DNA from: a virus
Virus record (IMG/VR): IMGVR_UViG_3300044972_001626
Span: 1-48,002 of that record
Direction: 5' to 3' (one strand)
Length of the DNA stretch: 48,002 nucleotides
In this document: positions 1-6,849 of the stretch, piece after piece
Layout: each line of letters begins with the position of its first letter
Position numbering within the stretch: the first letter of the stretch is position 1
Made by a program: the position numbers and the translations under genes
Notes under the pieces: model-generated
Told to the model about the DNA's origin: nothing
Databases searched by the model: none
The model's input: only the letters and a program-made list of their open reading frames with translations

Positions 1-773
1 GTAAGCTGTCCATGCTCTTTATGACGAATTTCACCGCCACACTCGTCATGTCCGGCAAACATCCCACCAATCATAACAAATGCAGCACCAGCAACAAAAG
101 ATTTTGCAATATCTCCGGAGTGTACTATTCCACCATCAGCAACGATCCCAATATCTAATGCTGCTGCGGTTTCTGCACACTCCATTACTGCGGACAATTG
201 TGGGTAACCCACTCCCGCTATTCTCCGTGTCAGACACATTGACCCGGCACCTATTCCCACTTTCACTAAGTCTGCACCAGCATGCGACAAGGCTTCCACT
301 CCGTCTGGTGTCACTACGTTCCCTGCTACAATTATCGACTTCGGACATTTCTCTCTTACCTTTCTAACAAAAGAATGAAACTCTTTCATATACCCATTTG
401 CTACATCTAAGCAAATAAACGTTGGATCATTTGTATGTGGAGTATCAACCCACAATTTACTTTGTGCATCTAGTCCTAAACTCAAAGCAACATATTGTTC
501 TTTATCAGGATACTGTGATACAAAAGATTCGTAATAATCAAAACCTTTTTTTAAACATGTTACAATTTTATGTTCTGAAAGAGATAAAGCCATCTTATGT
601 GTACCGATGGTAGACATATTTGTTGCCATAATTGGAATACCATTCCAAACTCTACCACATTTAAAAGTTGTTGAAACTTCTAACTTCACATCATTTCTAG
701 ATTTTACATCAGAAAGTCTTGGTACAATCAGAACATCAGAGTAATCAAGTTTTGGTTCGTAATTTACGATCAT
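1..773 (-). CDS. guaC: GMP reductase (partial, 3' end beyond window)
   Basis: Reads leftward from ATG at 773 and is open to the window edge, so the C-terminus is missing. GMP reductase converts GMP to IMP with NADPH, in the cytoplasm, rebalancing purine pools. The translated protein shows the IMPDH/GMPR signature GIGAGSMCLTRR with the catalytic Cys, followed by GVGYPQLSAV, DGGIVHSGDIAK and VMIGGMFAGHDE; the last motif (GGMxAGHDE) fits GMP reductase better than IMP dehydrogenase, and no CBS domains are inserted. The start is fixed by a sigma70 promoter whose -10 box ends 6 nt upstream, implying a leaderless mRNA. Phage GMP reductase is uncommon; recycling of host nucleotides is the likely role (inference). 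Confidence 0.9.
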   Translation of the reverse strand, partial: MIVNYEPKLDYSDVLIVPRLSDVKSRNDVKLEVSTTFKCGRVWNGIPIMATNMSTIGTHKMALSLSEHKIVTCLKKGFDYYESFVSQYPDKEQYVALSLGLDAQSKLWVDTPHTNDPTFICLDVANGYMKEFHSFVRKVREKCPKSIIVAGNVVTPDGVEALSHAGADLVKVGIGAGSMCLTRRIAGVGYPQLSAVMECAETAAALDIGIVADGGIVHSGDIAKSFVAGAAFVMIGGMFAGHDECGGEIRHKEHGQL

Positions 774-779
774 GCGTAT

Positions 780-808
780 ATTTTACCACACTATAACACA
801 AACGTCAA
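780..808 (-). promoter_or_regulatory. sigma70-like promoter of guaC, leaderless
   Basis: On the minus strand TTGACG (808-803) and TAAAAT (785-780) are separated by 17 bp. The -10 box ends 6 nt before the ATG, so transcription should begin at or next to the start codon. There is no Shine-Dalgarno sequence. Confidence 0.75.
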
Positions 809-810
809 TG

Positions 811-993
811 TTATTTGACGCTGTTTTCAATTCTTTGTATTATATGGGTAAGATTCAACATTTCGGTGGCTAACTCTTTGGATGTCATTTTATCCAATAA
901 GTATGCTTCATAATTTTTGATTAAGAGTTTAGCTTCTCTTAATAGAAGAGCATTTAGATGACGTTCAGTTTTTAAATCTTTAAAGTCTTCCAT
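811..993 (-). CDS. small hypothetical protein, 60 aa
   Basis: Unrecognised. A short, charged, mostly helical protein (starts MEDFKDLKTERH) with no cysteines or membrane segment. It lies downstream of the 1003-1668 gene on the same strand, and an AATAAATA late-type motif sits 6 nt before its ATG, overlapping the stop codon of the upstream gene. This gives it its own late promoter. Function unknown; a small late protein or regulator are both possible. Confidence 0.65.
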   Translation of the reverse strand: MEDFKDLKTERHLNALLLREAKLLIKNYEAYLLDKMTSKELATEMLNLTHIIQRIENSVK

Positions 994-999
994 TACTGA

Positions 1000-1007
1000 T
1001 ATTTATT
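1000..1007 (-). promoter_or_regulatory. late promoter motif AATAAATA
   Basis: AATAAATA on the minus strand, ending 6 nt before the ATG at 993. It matches the T4-type late motif (TATAAATA) except the first base. It overlaps the stop codon of the preceding gene. Confidence 0.55.
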
Positions 1008-1668
1008 CTAAATCATCTGTGTCATCTCGTGTCATCGAAAGAAGGTTGTCTGGGTAGAAAGAACTCCACTTTTGTTTGACTGTGCTCCATAATAAAATAC
1101 GACCATCACCTAATGGACTAAATCCTGCTTGTCTTACATGTTCTTCGCCGTTAACAATACCTTCTTTTAGCGATCCCATTATGATAGCAACCTGACCATT
1201 TACTTTCATAACCAGAAAAGAAACAATACCATCTAATAGTTCTTCAATAATTTGATTTGGGTTTATAAAGTCTGCAATGTAAAGTTTGCCTTCTTTGGCA
1301 ATTTTTACGGAAACATATTTGTCACTTAATGGATTAAATCCTTTTGGATATAATTGATCATCCATCTCCAAGTATACAGATAAACTTCCATATCTTTTAG
1401 AAAAATACGAAGAATACAATATATCATTCTCCATAACATTTTTTAAATTATCTTTACGTTGTTCTGCTAAACCGTAAGTTTCAATTTCTTTATTTTCGTA
1501 AACATTATAACCAAATGAACTTTCATCAAAACCAAATTCTTTTTGGGCTTTTAATGCATTGCGTTGAGCATCGATACTAGCCATTGCATCACGAACACTT
1601 GCACGTGGATCTCTCACGACATCCATGTCATCTGTACCGTTTTCTACAATTTCATAATCGTCAGCCAT
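1003..1668 (-). CDS. hypothetical protein, 221 aa
   Basis: Unrecognised. Acidic N-terminus (MADDYEIVENGTDDMDVV), then a helical stretch and a C-terminal half rich in beta-type sequence with alternating hydrophobics (YVSVKIAKEGKLYIADF, VSFLVMKVNGQVAIIMGSL). It ends in an acidic tail. The ATG overlaps the stop region of the upstream 1668-1913 gene and is preceded by GAGGT, so the two are translationally coupled and probably share the late promoter at 1919. A virion-associated role is guessed only from the late context. Confidence 0.75.
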   Translation of the reverse strand: MADDYEIVENGTDDMDVVRDPRASVRDAMASIDAQRNALKAQKEFGFDESSFGYNVYENKEIETYGLAEQRKDNLKNVMENDILYSSYFSKRYGSLSVYLEMDDQLYPKGFNPLSDKYVSVKIAKEGKLYIADFINPNQIIEELLDGIVSFLVMKVNGQVAIIMGSLKEGIVNGEEHVRQAGFSPLGDGRILLWSTVKQKWSSFYPDNLLSMTRDDTDDLE

Positions 1669-1913
1669 TATGCTACCTCAAATTTAGCCAACCCATGTTT
1701 GATTTCCATTTGCTTTATATCAATATTTTTATTTTTTAATTCTTTTAAAATAGCAAAACACATTTCATTTGGTGTAAAAATATACACATCATGAAATGGT
1801 TGCATTTTTAAATTTTTAATTTTAGTTACAAATGCCTGATAATCAAAATTATCTGATGATGGCATTAAATTAAAGATAGTTTCTCTAGAAGAAACTTTTT
1901 CTATTACTTTCAC
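1668..1913 (-). CDS. hypothetical protein, 81 aa, GTG start
   Basis: Unrecognised short protein (MKVIEKVSSRETIF...). The start is GTG at 1913, chosen because a perfect TATAAATA late motif ends exactly 5 nt upstream and no ribosome-binding site is present; the ATG that sits one base upstream would hit TGA at once. It overlaps the next gene by one base, giving a two-gene late operon. Confidence 0.7.
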   Translation of the reverse strand: MKVIEKVSSRETIFNLMPSSDNFDYQAFVTKIKNLKMQPFHDVYIFTPNEMCFAILKELKNKNIDIKQMEIKHGLAKFEVA

Positions 1914-1918
1914 ATATG

Positions 1919-1926
1919 TATTTATA
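1919..1926 (-). promoter_or_regulatory. late promoter TATAAATA
   Basis: Perfect T4-type late motif on the minus strand, 5 nt before the GTG start at 1913. In T4 this motif occupies about -13 to -6, so the first transcribed base would be the G of GTG. Confidence 0.75.
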
Positions 1927-1929
1927 CAA

Positions 1930-3465
1930 TCAACCTAAAAGATTTTTTAAGATTGAGGTAACATAATAGTGAGTAGAATCTGTCATACTATCAAACGGCG
2001 GATCTTCTTTTTGTTTTTTCTTTAAATTTTCTCTTTGGATGTCCTTAGCTATTTTTAATTGTTCTGGTGTAAGACCATCTGGATCTTTGCGTTTAGCTTT
2101 ATTTACTGGTGTCGGCGAAGCAGGTTTTGCTAAAGCTATTTTAGAAGCATTACGTTCTTTAGATGCAGCTGCATCTCTTGCTCTATTAGCAGCCATTCTT
2201 GTTGCTAGCCCAGCTTCAGCAGCTTTACGTTTTTCTTCTTCGGTTCTTTCGTCACGTACACGAACTGGTGCTTTTGTTTTAGCCTTTGGTTCAACTTTAG
2301 GTTCAACTTTAGGTTCAACTTTTGATCTAGCTTTTGTTTTAGCCTTTGGTTCAACTTTAGGTTCAACTTTAGGTTCAACTTTAGGTTCAACTTTAGGTTC
2401 AACTTTTGATCTAGCTTTTGTTTTAGCCTTTGGTTCAACTTTAGGTTCAACTTTAGGTTCAACTTTTGATCTAGCTTTTGTTTTAGCCTTTGGTTCAACT
2501 TTAGGTTCAACTTTAGGTTCAACTTTTGTATCTTTAACTTTATCAAATAAACCAGGTGTTACGTCAGGCAATGATTTAGATGATGTTTTATCTGTTGCTT
2601 TGCCTTTAAGCATATCAGCCATAGCTGCGGCAGCATCAGCCGCTGGACTTGGTGCCCTTGGTTCACTTGAAGTTTCAGGTGAAACAGGAGGTGTGGCAGG
2701 AGTTGGAGTAAATGTAGGTGAGGCTTTTGGTAATTTACTTTGTGCTATTTGTCTTCTAAGACGCAATGCCAACAATGCAGCAGCTGTTTTAGATCTTTCA
2801 GTTTTGGTTTTAAGAAGATCTGCTTGAGTTTTGGCTGCTAATGCTGAAGTTCTATTTGCATCAGCCAATGCTGCACGTTCATCATTATTTTTTTTGTACT
2901 CTAGTTTTTTGTCTTCACGGGCTGCATCTGTTGTATCTCTTGCTGTTTGTCTTTCCCCTGCTTTAGCTGCAGCATCAGCCGCTGTTTGTGCCAAACGTTC
3001 ATCTCTAGTAAGAGCAGATGTTTCAAGTTTATCTTGTCTTTCGGCGTGTGCTTTATCTAACGCAGCTTGACGTGCTGTCGCAGCAGCAGCCGCAGCAGCT
3101 TTACTTGTGCCAACAGTTTTACCTACCTCACCATAGGTAGAAATAATACCCTGAACTTTTTCATCTCTACGAGTTTCATAACTAGCTTCTTGTTCTCGTC
3201 TCTCTTTTTTTCTTGCAGCGATACGTGCAATCTTTGCACTTTTATCAACTGGAACAGGAGCCGGAGCAGGAACTGGAGTTGGAGCTGGGACTGTTGTAGC
3301 TTCAGCATCAGATTTCTTTTTTGCTCTATTGGCAAGAAAGTTTCTAAAACTTCCAATTCCCTTTGCTGCCAAATATCCACCAGCAGCAAGACCAACAGCT
3401 GCTACAGGTAACATTGCACCAAATGCAGAAATATCAGCTTCCTGTAAATTTTTATTATTATTCAT
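1930..3465 (-). CDS. Lys/Ala/Pro-rich probable internal virion protein, 511 aa
   Basis: No enzyme domain seen. The N-terminus MNNNKNLQEADIS contains LQE-A, which fits the T4 prohead-protease rule ((L/I)xE before a small residue), so a short propeptide may be removed. Next is one hydrophobic segment (about residues 14-40, AVGLAAGGYLAAKG). Residues about 45-240 are alanine- and charge-rich and probably coiled coil. A block of KVEP repeats with KAKTKARS spacers follows at about 310-420, then a basic tail. It follows the 3473-3976 gene closely and has an AAGAG ribosome-binding site. The extreme basic composition suggests DNA contact inside the head or an injected protein (inference). Confidence 0.75.
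   Translation of the reverse strand: MNNNKNLQEADISAFGAMLPVAAVGLAAGGYLAAKGIGSFRNFLANRAKKKSDAEATTVPAPTPVPAPAPVPVDKSAKIARIAARKKERREQEASYETRRDEKVQGIISTYGEVGKTVGTSKAAAAAAATARQAALDKAHAERQDKLETSALTRDERLAQTAADAAAKAGERQTARDTTDAAREDKKLEYKKNNDERAALADANRTSALAAKTQADLLKTKTERSKTAAALLALRLRRQIAQSKLPKASPTFTPTPATPPVSPETSSEPRAPSPAADAAAAMADMLKGKATDKTSSKSLPDVTPGLFDKVKDTKVEPKVEPKVEPKAKTKARSKVEPKVEPKVEPKAKTKARSKVEPKVEPKVEPKVEPKVEPKAKTKARSKVEPKVEPKVEPKAKTKAPVRVRDERTEEEKRKAAEAGLATRMAANRARDAAASKERNASKIALAKPASPTPVNKAKRKDPDGLTPEQLKIAKDIQRENLKKKQKEDPPFDSMTDSTHYYVTSILKNLLG
2271..2528. repeat. nested tandem repeat coding KVEP units
   Basis: A 12-bp unit (coding Lys-Val-Glu-Pro on the minus strand) is repeated two to five times in runs. 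The runs are separated by a near-identical segment coding KAKTKARS. The copies are nearly identical at the DNA level, which points to recent expansion by slippage or recombination. Confidence 0.9.
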
Positions 3466-3472
3466 ATAACTC

Positions 3473-3976
3473 TTATGGTGTCGGTGGAGGTGTATAACCA
3501 GCTGCTCCTAATGTGGCTGCAGCTTTAATTCTGGCAGCATCTAATGCTGCATCATTTCTTTGTTTAGCTAATTTCTCTGCGTGTTTTCTGTTGCTTCCAC
3601 GTGCACGTCTACTAGCTTTTCTGTTTGCATCAGCTTCTTCTGCTTGTTGTTTTAATGCAGCAGCTCTATGTTCTCCCGCAGCTTTTCGATCTTCGATACT
3701 CGATAAAATATTTTGTTTGTCTAAAGCTGCTCTATCAGCCTCATCAGCAGCTTTCTTATTTGCTGCTTTATTTGCATCATAAATTTGTTTTGCTTTAAAG
3801 CCAGCGACACCAGCAATCAAAGCTCCACCAATAATAGTCCCAAGAAGTTCATTAATGGGTTGTTTATTATTAAAGACAATATCACCATTATTATTCAGTT
3901 CAATTTTTGATTCGTTTAAGTGAACTTGCTTCAGGGCATTAGCAAAAATTTCTCTGTCATGTCTTTTGTCACTCAT
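3473..3976 (-). CDS. basic helical membrane-segment protein, probable virion protein, 167 aa
   Basis: Unrecognised. Two possible prohead-protease sites occur in the first 45 residues (LNE-S and INE-L). One hydrophobic Gly-rich segment follows (about 45-62, GTIIGGALIAGVAG), then a long Ala/Lys/Arg-rich helix and a PPPTP tail. The layout (propeptide, one membrane segment, charged coiled coil) copies the neighbouring 511-residue protein, so the two may act together. A CTAAATA late motif ends 5 nt before the ATG. Confidence 0.75.
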   Translation of the reverse strand: MSDKRHDREIFANALKQVHLNESKIELNNNGDIVFNNKQPINELLGTIIGGALIAGVAGFKAKQIYDANKAANKKAADEADRAALDKQNILSSIEDRKAAGEHRAAALKQQAEEADANRKASRRARGSNRKHAEKLAKQRNDAALDAARIKAAATLGAAGYTPPPTP

Positions 3977-3981
3977 AGAAT

Positions 3982-3988
3982 TATTTAG
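3982..3988 (-). promoter_or_regulatory. late promoter motif CTAAATA
   Basis: CTAAATA on the minus strand ends 5 nt before the ATG at 3976, the same spacing as the other late genes here. No ribosome-binding site lies in between. Confidence 0.65.
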
Positions 3989-3997
3989 ATATTTTAC

Positions 3998-4026
3998 TTG
4001 ACAAAGATTTGAAGAGTTCTTATAAT
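3998..4026 (+). promoter_or_regulatory. orphan consensus sigma70 promoter
   Basis: TTGACA (3998-4003), 17 bp, TATAAT (4021-4026): a full consensus match on the plus strand. It points into a 150-bp geneless stretch and towards the 3' end of a leftward gene. No start codon lies near the expected transcription start (about 4033). Confidence 0.75.
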
Positions 4027-4032
4027 ATACTC

Positions 4033-4160
4033 TAGAACAATCTCTAAAGAAACTTTAAAAAACTATTTAAAAGAATATCTCTAAAGGTTCTTTAAAGTAA
4101 CTTAGAGTACTGCAATATCTTTTCAGAACAAATTTTCACTTTTTCGCTTTTGCCTATTTT
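4033..4160 (+). ncRNA. candidate small RNA from the orphan promoter
   Basis: Inferred transcript of the perfect promoter at 3998-4026. It contains no ORF. It carries repeated TCTCTAAAG and CTTTAAA words able to form short AU-rich hairpins, and runs into T-rich DNA near 4155-4170 where it could end. It lies just downstream of the 3' end of the 4180-4527 gene and would be antisense to that gene's trailer. The ends are guesses. Confidence 0.35.
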
Positions 4161-4179
4161 TTAAAATTTTGCCAGATTT

Positions 4180-4527
4180 TTATCGTAATTTAATTGATTT
4201 ACGTATCAACGACACCACGTCTGAAATTTTGTCATCACTCATTGGCTGTGATTCGCCTGAAAGAGCAGCATTTAATGCTCTGGCATTGAGTGTATTCTTG
4301 TTTGCTGAATCCTTTAAAGAATTACGAGACATGTCAATACTTGCTCGTAAGTCTGGATTATTTTTTAAATTATCTGCAAAATCTTCTCTGGCCTGAGCTT
4401 CTACATTTTTTCTTGCTGCTCGTAAAGATTGCTTTGTGGCTTCTTTCTTTCTATCACCTCTGTTACCAGATTTAATAGCGTTTTTCAGCCCAGCTTCGTT
4501 TAATAAAAAGTTTAAGAAGGTATCCAT
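4180..4527 (-). CDS. small basic late protein with capsid-targeting N-terminus, 115 aa
   Basis: Unrecognised beyond its N-terminus. MDTFLNFLLNEAG matches the short amphipathic capsid-targeting sequence of T4 internal proteins and ends in LNE-A, a predicted prohead-protease site. The rest is a basic, helical, Ala/Arg/Lys/Asn-rich protein. A longer reading frame exists upstream, but the start at 4527 is preferred because an AATAAATA late motif ends 5 nt before it and the propeptide begins there. It is divergent from the 4553 gene with only 25 bp between the two start codons. Confidence 0.75.
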   Translation of the reverse strand: MDTFLNFLLNEAGLKNAIKSGNRGDRKKEATKQSLRAARKNVEAQAREDFADNLKNNPDLRASIDMSRNSLKDSANKNTLNARALNAALSGESQPMSDDKISDVVSLIRKSIKLR

Positions 4528-4532
4528 GTATC

Positions 4533-4547
4533 TATTTATTCTAAATA
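4533..4547. promoter_or_regulatory. back-to-back late promoters
   Basis: AATAAATA (minus strand, 4540-4533) and CTAAATA (plus strand, 4541-4547) abut. Each ends 5 nt before a start codon (4527 leftward, 4553 rightward). Two RNA polymerases could not occupy both at once. Confidence 0.65.
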
Positions 4548-4552
4548 AATTT

Positions 4553-5050
4553 ATGGACATGAAAGCTTTCCGTGCAGACCTGCAACAAAAATCGTTTAAC
4601 GCTCGTAAGACCAATAACTACGAGGATCGTCTCAATGTTACCTATAATGGAATGTTGAATCAAAACTCTGAAGAACACCACAAAGCAGTATCAGAAAATT
4701 TAGAAAAATCTGTAAATTTTCTAAATGGTGTTCTACATGCAGCTGAGTACCATTCAATTAATGTTGGTATGCAAAATGCACTTAGAGGCAGAAGTAATCT
4801 ATACGAAAGAGAAGCAACTCCAGTACCCCCAGATCAATTTATTGGACCACCAGCCCCAATCGAATTTGGTTTTACGAGACCGGAACCGGGCGATATTGAC
4901 CCACCGAGAAAAATGCCTCAATATTACAACCCAAACCCAGCTCCTGAGACCGCATCTCCTGGAGATACTTATGTATCTCCAGAAGGTTATGTTTATGTAT
5001 GGGTCAATGGTCAATGGAGATATACTGGTAACTCTCCAACACCTAATTGA
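4553..5050 (+). CDS. hypothetical structural-type protein, 165 aa
   Basis: Start at 4553 is set by the CTAAATA motif 5 nt upstream; a longer frame reaches back across the divergent gene and is rejected. The N-terminal half is helical; the C-terminal third is Pro-rich and ends in a small beta-type module GDTYVSPEGYVYVWVNGQW. The next gene (5082) carries a related module, GDTWVSPTGYTW, so the two adjacent genes share a domain. Aromatic/Gly modules of this kind occur in phage fibre or carbohydrate-contacting proteins, but no function is assigned. Confidence 0.75.
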   Translation: MDMKAFRADLQQKSFNARKTNNYEDRLNVTYNGMLNQNSEEHHKAVSENLEKSVNFLNGVLHAAEYHSINVGMQNALRGRSNLYEREATPVPPDQFIGPPAPIEFGFTRPEPGDIDPPRKMPQYYNPNPAPETASPGDTYVSPEGYVYVWVNGQWRYTGNSPTPN

Positions 5051-5063
5051 GCCAGTAAATTCA

Positions 5064-5071
5064 AATAAATA
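5064..5071 (+). promoter_or_regulatory. late promoter motif AATAAATA
   Basis: AATAAATA ends 10 nt before the ATG at 5082, a wider gap than at the leaderless late genes. No clear ribosome-binding site is visible. Confidence 0.4.
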
Positions 5072-5081
5072 ATAAAAAATT

Positions 5082-5477
5082 ATGATATCATTCAAACAAT
5101 TTTTGTATGAAGTTGCTGCACCTCCTGGTACTCCAGCTCTAGCAGCTCCAGCAGCTCAGACTCCAGCCCAATATCCAACTTCGCCAACTTTACCAGCACC
5201 TTCAGAAACAGTACCTTATGATTTTCCTTTATATCCAAACTATGGTGATACATGGGTATCCCCAACAGGTTATACTTGGAGATTTAGCGTTGTTGGATGG
5301 AATATAATTGAAAGTCCTAACTCACCTAATGCAACACCTAAACCTACAAAACCTGTAAAGCCAAAACCAGCTCCTAAGCCTAAACCAGCACCAAGACCAA
5401 AACCAAAACCAAAACCAACAGTAAGAAGTCCGGTCACTGGTGAGCCAGTAAATCCAAATTATCGACCACAACGATAA
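5082..5477 (+). CDS. Pro/Lys-rich late protein with capsid-targeting N-terminus, 131 aa
   Basis: The N-terminus MISFKQFLYEVAAP matches the capsid-targeting consensus, with LYE-V as likely cleavage point. An Ala/Pro-rich linker follows, then the GDTWVSPTGYTW module shared with the upstream gene, then a C-terminal run of KPKPAPKPKP-type repeats giving a very basic, extended tail. It is the last rightward gene before the terminator array. Packaging in the head is inferred from the N-terminus. Confidence 0.75.
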   Translation: MISFKQFLYEVAAPPGTPALAAPAAQTPAQYPTSPTLPAPSETVPYDFPLYPNYGDTWVSPTGYTWRFSVVGWNIIESPNSPNATPKPTKPVKPKPAPKPKPAPRPKPKPKPTVRSPVTGEPVNPNYRPQR

Positions 5478-5506
5478 TACTCAAAAAATTATAAAATAAT
5501 TTAAAC

Positions 5507-5534
5507 GGGTCTCCCAAAAGGGGACCCCTTTTTT
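5507..5534 (+). terminator. intrinsic terminator after the 5082 gene
   Basis: GGGTCTCCC, AAAA loop, GGGGACCC, followed by a run of T. A standard rho-independent terminator for the 4553-5477 operon. Confidence 0.85.
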
Positions 5535-5535
5535 A

Positions 5536-5700
5536 TGGGTTCCAGGGGGGACCCATTTTTTCATATAACCTGGGAAAGGGGGGGGGGACCCATTTTTTGA
5601 CCTCAGAGGTATTCCGGGGGGGACCCATTTTTTCACTGGGACCGGTGGGACCCATTTTGAGGAATCCGAGGGTACAAAGGGGGGGACCCATTTTTCTGAA
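5536..5700 (+). repeat. array of terminator-like G-run hairpins
   Basis: After the first terminator, the motif G-run + ACCCA + T-run recurs at about 5545, 5578, 5616, 5647 and 5679; variants follow near 5709 and 5819. Most copies have an upstream TGGG or GGGT that pairs with ACCCA around a 7-14 nt G-rich loop just before the T-run, so each is a minimal intrinsic terminator. The whole stretch 5478-5976 has no credible gene. It lies exactly at the switch from AT-rich late genes to the GC-rich block. Confidence 0.7.
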
Positions 5701-5942
5701 AAGAGGGTGGGGGGGTCTTTTGAGGATTGAGAGGGTGTTGGAGGAGAATTGAGGGTATTAGAGGTTTTTGAGAAAATTTAAAGTTGATTGGCTAGCCGCC
5801 ACGATTTTCTGACGGAAAGGGGACCCATTCTACTGTCTGGACAGTGAAAGTCAAGTTAATTCTCTCAAGAATTTGAAAAAATCTGTCGCCAGGGCGATAA
5901 TATTATCGGACGCATCACAGGGCGAATCTTCGATACATCCCC

Positions 5943-5970
5943 TTGCATATTGTGGCAGTTTAGGTACGAT
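5943..5970 (+). promoter_or_regulatory. sigma70-like promoter, leaderless
   Basis: TTGCAT (5943-5948), 16 bp, TACGAT (5965-5970). The -10 box ends 6 nt before the ATG at 5977. Confidence 0.65.
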
Positions 5971-5976
5971 CTGCGC

Positions 5977-6381
5977 ATGGCTACCGCCCCTCACTCGTTC
6001 GTCCTTCCGAATCTTCCTGCGTCGCAGGGTCTTGGAACGTGCAGCGCGGTGATGGGCGGTAGCCTTGGAGAATCTGCCATGCAGATCGTTTACCGTCAGT
6101 CCGCAGCGTTTGATATGTCCGCTCTTGAAGTTGCCTGCGGTGCCGTCACCGCAGCGGGAGCGGGTCGGGTGGCTTGGCAGCGCGTCAGTGAGTCGGACGC
6201 ATCGGGCGTCGACCGTCTGCCCGGTCAGATGGATGGGCGTGCCGTGCTGAAGATGCACGTCAAGCCACTGCCGACTAAGGCAGGGCACCGCATGGTAGCG
6301 GTGGTACTCGCCGCTACTGCGGACGCGCCCGTCCGAGTCGTTCAGATCCGCGCCGAGACGATCCGGTTCATCCGGGCGTAA
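5977..6381 (+). CDS. hypothetical protein, 134 aa
   Basis: Unrecognised. GC-rich codon use unlike the flanking late genes. The start MATAPHSFVLPN is chosen because the promoter's -10 box ends 6 nt upstream; a frame 27 bases longer would begin inside the promoter. No cysteine cluster or membrane helix; the C-terminal part is rich in Val/Ala/Arg with a beta-strand pattern (KMHVKPL, RMVAVVLAAT, VRVVQIRAETIRF). First gene of the GC-rich block, followed by a strong intercistronic hairpin and the 6456 gene. Confidence 0.7.
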   Translation: MATAPHSFVLPNLPASQGLGTCSAVMGGSLGESAMQIVYRQSAAFDMSALEVACGAVTAAGAGRVAWQRVSESDASGVDRLPGQMDGRAVLKMHVKPLPTKAGHRMVAVVLAATADAPVRVVQIRAETIRFIRA

Positions 6382-6395
6382 TCGGGGCGGGATGC

Positions 6396-6421
6396 GGGGA
6401 GGGGCTCGAAAGCCCCTCCCC
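6396..6421 (+). promoter_or_regulatory. intercistronic GC hairpin
   Basis: GGGGAGGGGCT, loop CGAA, AGCCCCTCCCC: an 11-bp stem with a stable tetraloop and no T-run. Located between two genes of one operon. Similar hairpins occur at 8191, 8975 and 11149 in the same relative place. Confidence 0.7.
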
Positions 6422-6455
6422 TTGACGGAGCACTCTACGCCCCTGCGGGGGCAGA

Positions 6456-6719
6456 ATGGACACTACGATGTCTCAGAACCCAACTACCGTTTCTTCCGCG
6501 CCCGTATCACCGCGCACGCCGTGCATCGATTGCTCTGTGCACCTTCTCCTCGCAGACCTCGTTCACGGGCGATGCCCTGAGTGCGACCGTGAAATCACCG
6601 AGGCTACTGCGCGATGGGAGGCGCGGCAGGCCGAGGAGGACAAATTCGATGCCCGTGAACGGCGCCTGATCGAGAACGATGATGGCGAGGGCTTCAGCGG
6701 GTTCTCGGACGAAGGGTAA
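6456..6719 (+). CDS. small acidic zinc-ribbon protein, 87 aa
   Basis: Two CxxC pairs (CIDC and CPEC about 17 residues apart) form a probable zinc ribbon near residues 23-44. A charged helix and an acidic C-terminus (ENDDGEGFSGFSDEG) follow. The gene at 13253 has the same plan (CTC...CPGC plus acidic tail), suggesting paralogues. Zinc-ribbon proteins this small often bind nucleic acid or RNA polymerase; that is inference. It ends at a strong hairpin. Confidence 0.7.
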   Translation: MDTTMSQNPTTVSSAPVSPRTPCIDCSVHLLLADLVHGRCPECDREITEATARWEARQAEEDKFDARERRLIENDDGEGFSGFSDEG

Positions 6720-6736
6720 CCCAACCTACTCCTCGG

Positions 6737-6772
6737 CAGCACCCGGCTCCCTACGACGGAGGCCGGGTGCTG
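6737..6772 (+). terminator. terminator-like hairpin (unit A)
   Basis: CAGCACCCGGC pairs with GCCGGGTGCTG. Nearly the same hairpin closes the operons at 7596, 8471 and 9358. There is no T-run after it, so it could be an mRNA 3' end stabiliser or a factor-assisted terminator. Confidence 0.6.
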
Positions 6773-6784
6773 TCGCATCTACAC

Positions 6785-6849
6785 GGCCTATCGGCAATCG
6801 GCGTAGCCGCCGATAGGCCTCAGTATACCGAGTTGCATAGAGATGTCAA
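6785..6849 (-). promoter_or_regulatory. boundary element A: leftward promoter + CTATCGGC hairpin
   Basis: On the minus strand TTGACA (6849-6844), 16 bp, TATACT (6827-6822), then the hairpin GGCCTATCGGC/GCCGATAGGCC (6819-6785). No leftward gene follows; the transcript would run antisense into the operon's 3' end. One of seven such elements in this block. Confidence 0.75.

Noticed and set aside
2271-2528. Regular repeats resembling a CRISPR array
   Set aside because: Units are 12 bp and contiguous, with no unique spacers, and are in frame inside a coding gene.
2039-2827. 262-codon rightward ORF opposite the KVEP-repeat gene
   Set aside because: It is the mirror of a low-complexity Ala/Lys/Pro-rich leftward gene; it has no ribosome-binding site or promoter and its translation is itself low complexity.
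5851-6288. 145-codon leftward ORF opposite the 5977 gene
   Set aside because: Frequent Arg/His/Cys typical of antisense translation; the rightward gene has a fitting promoter.
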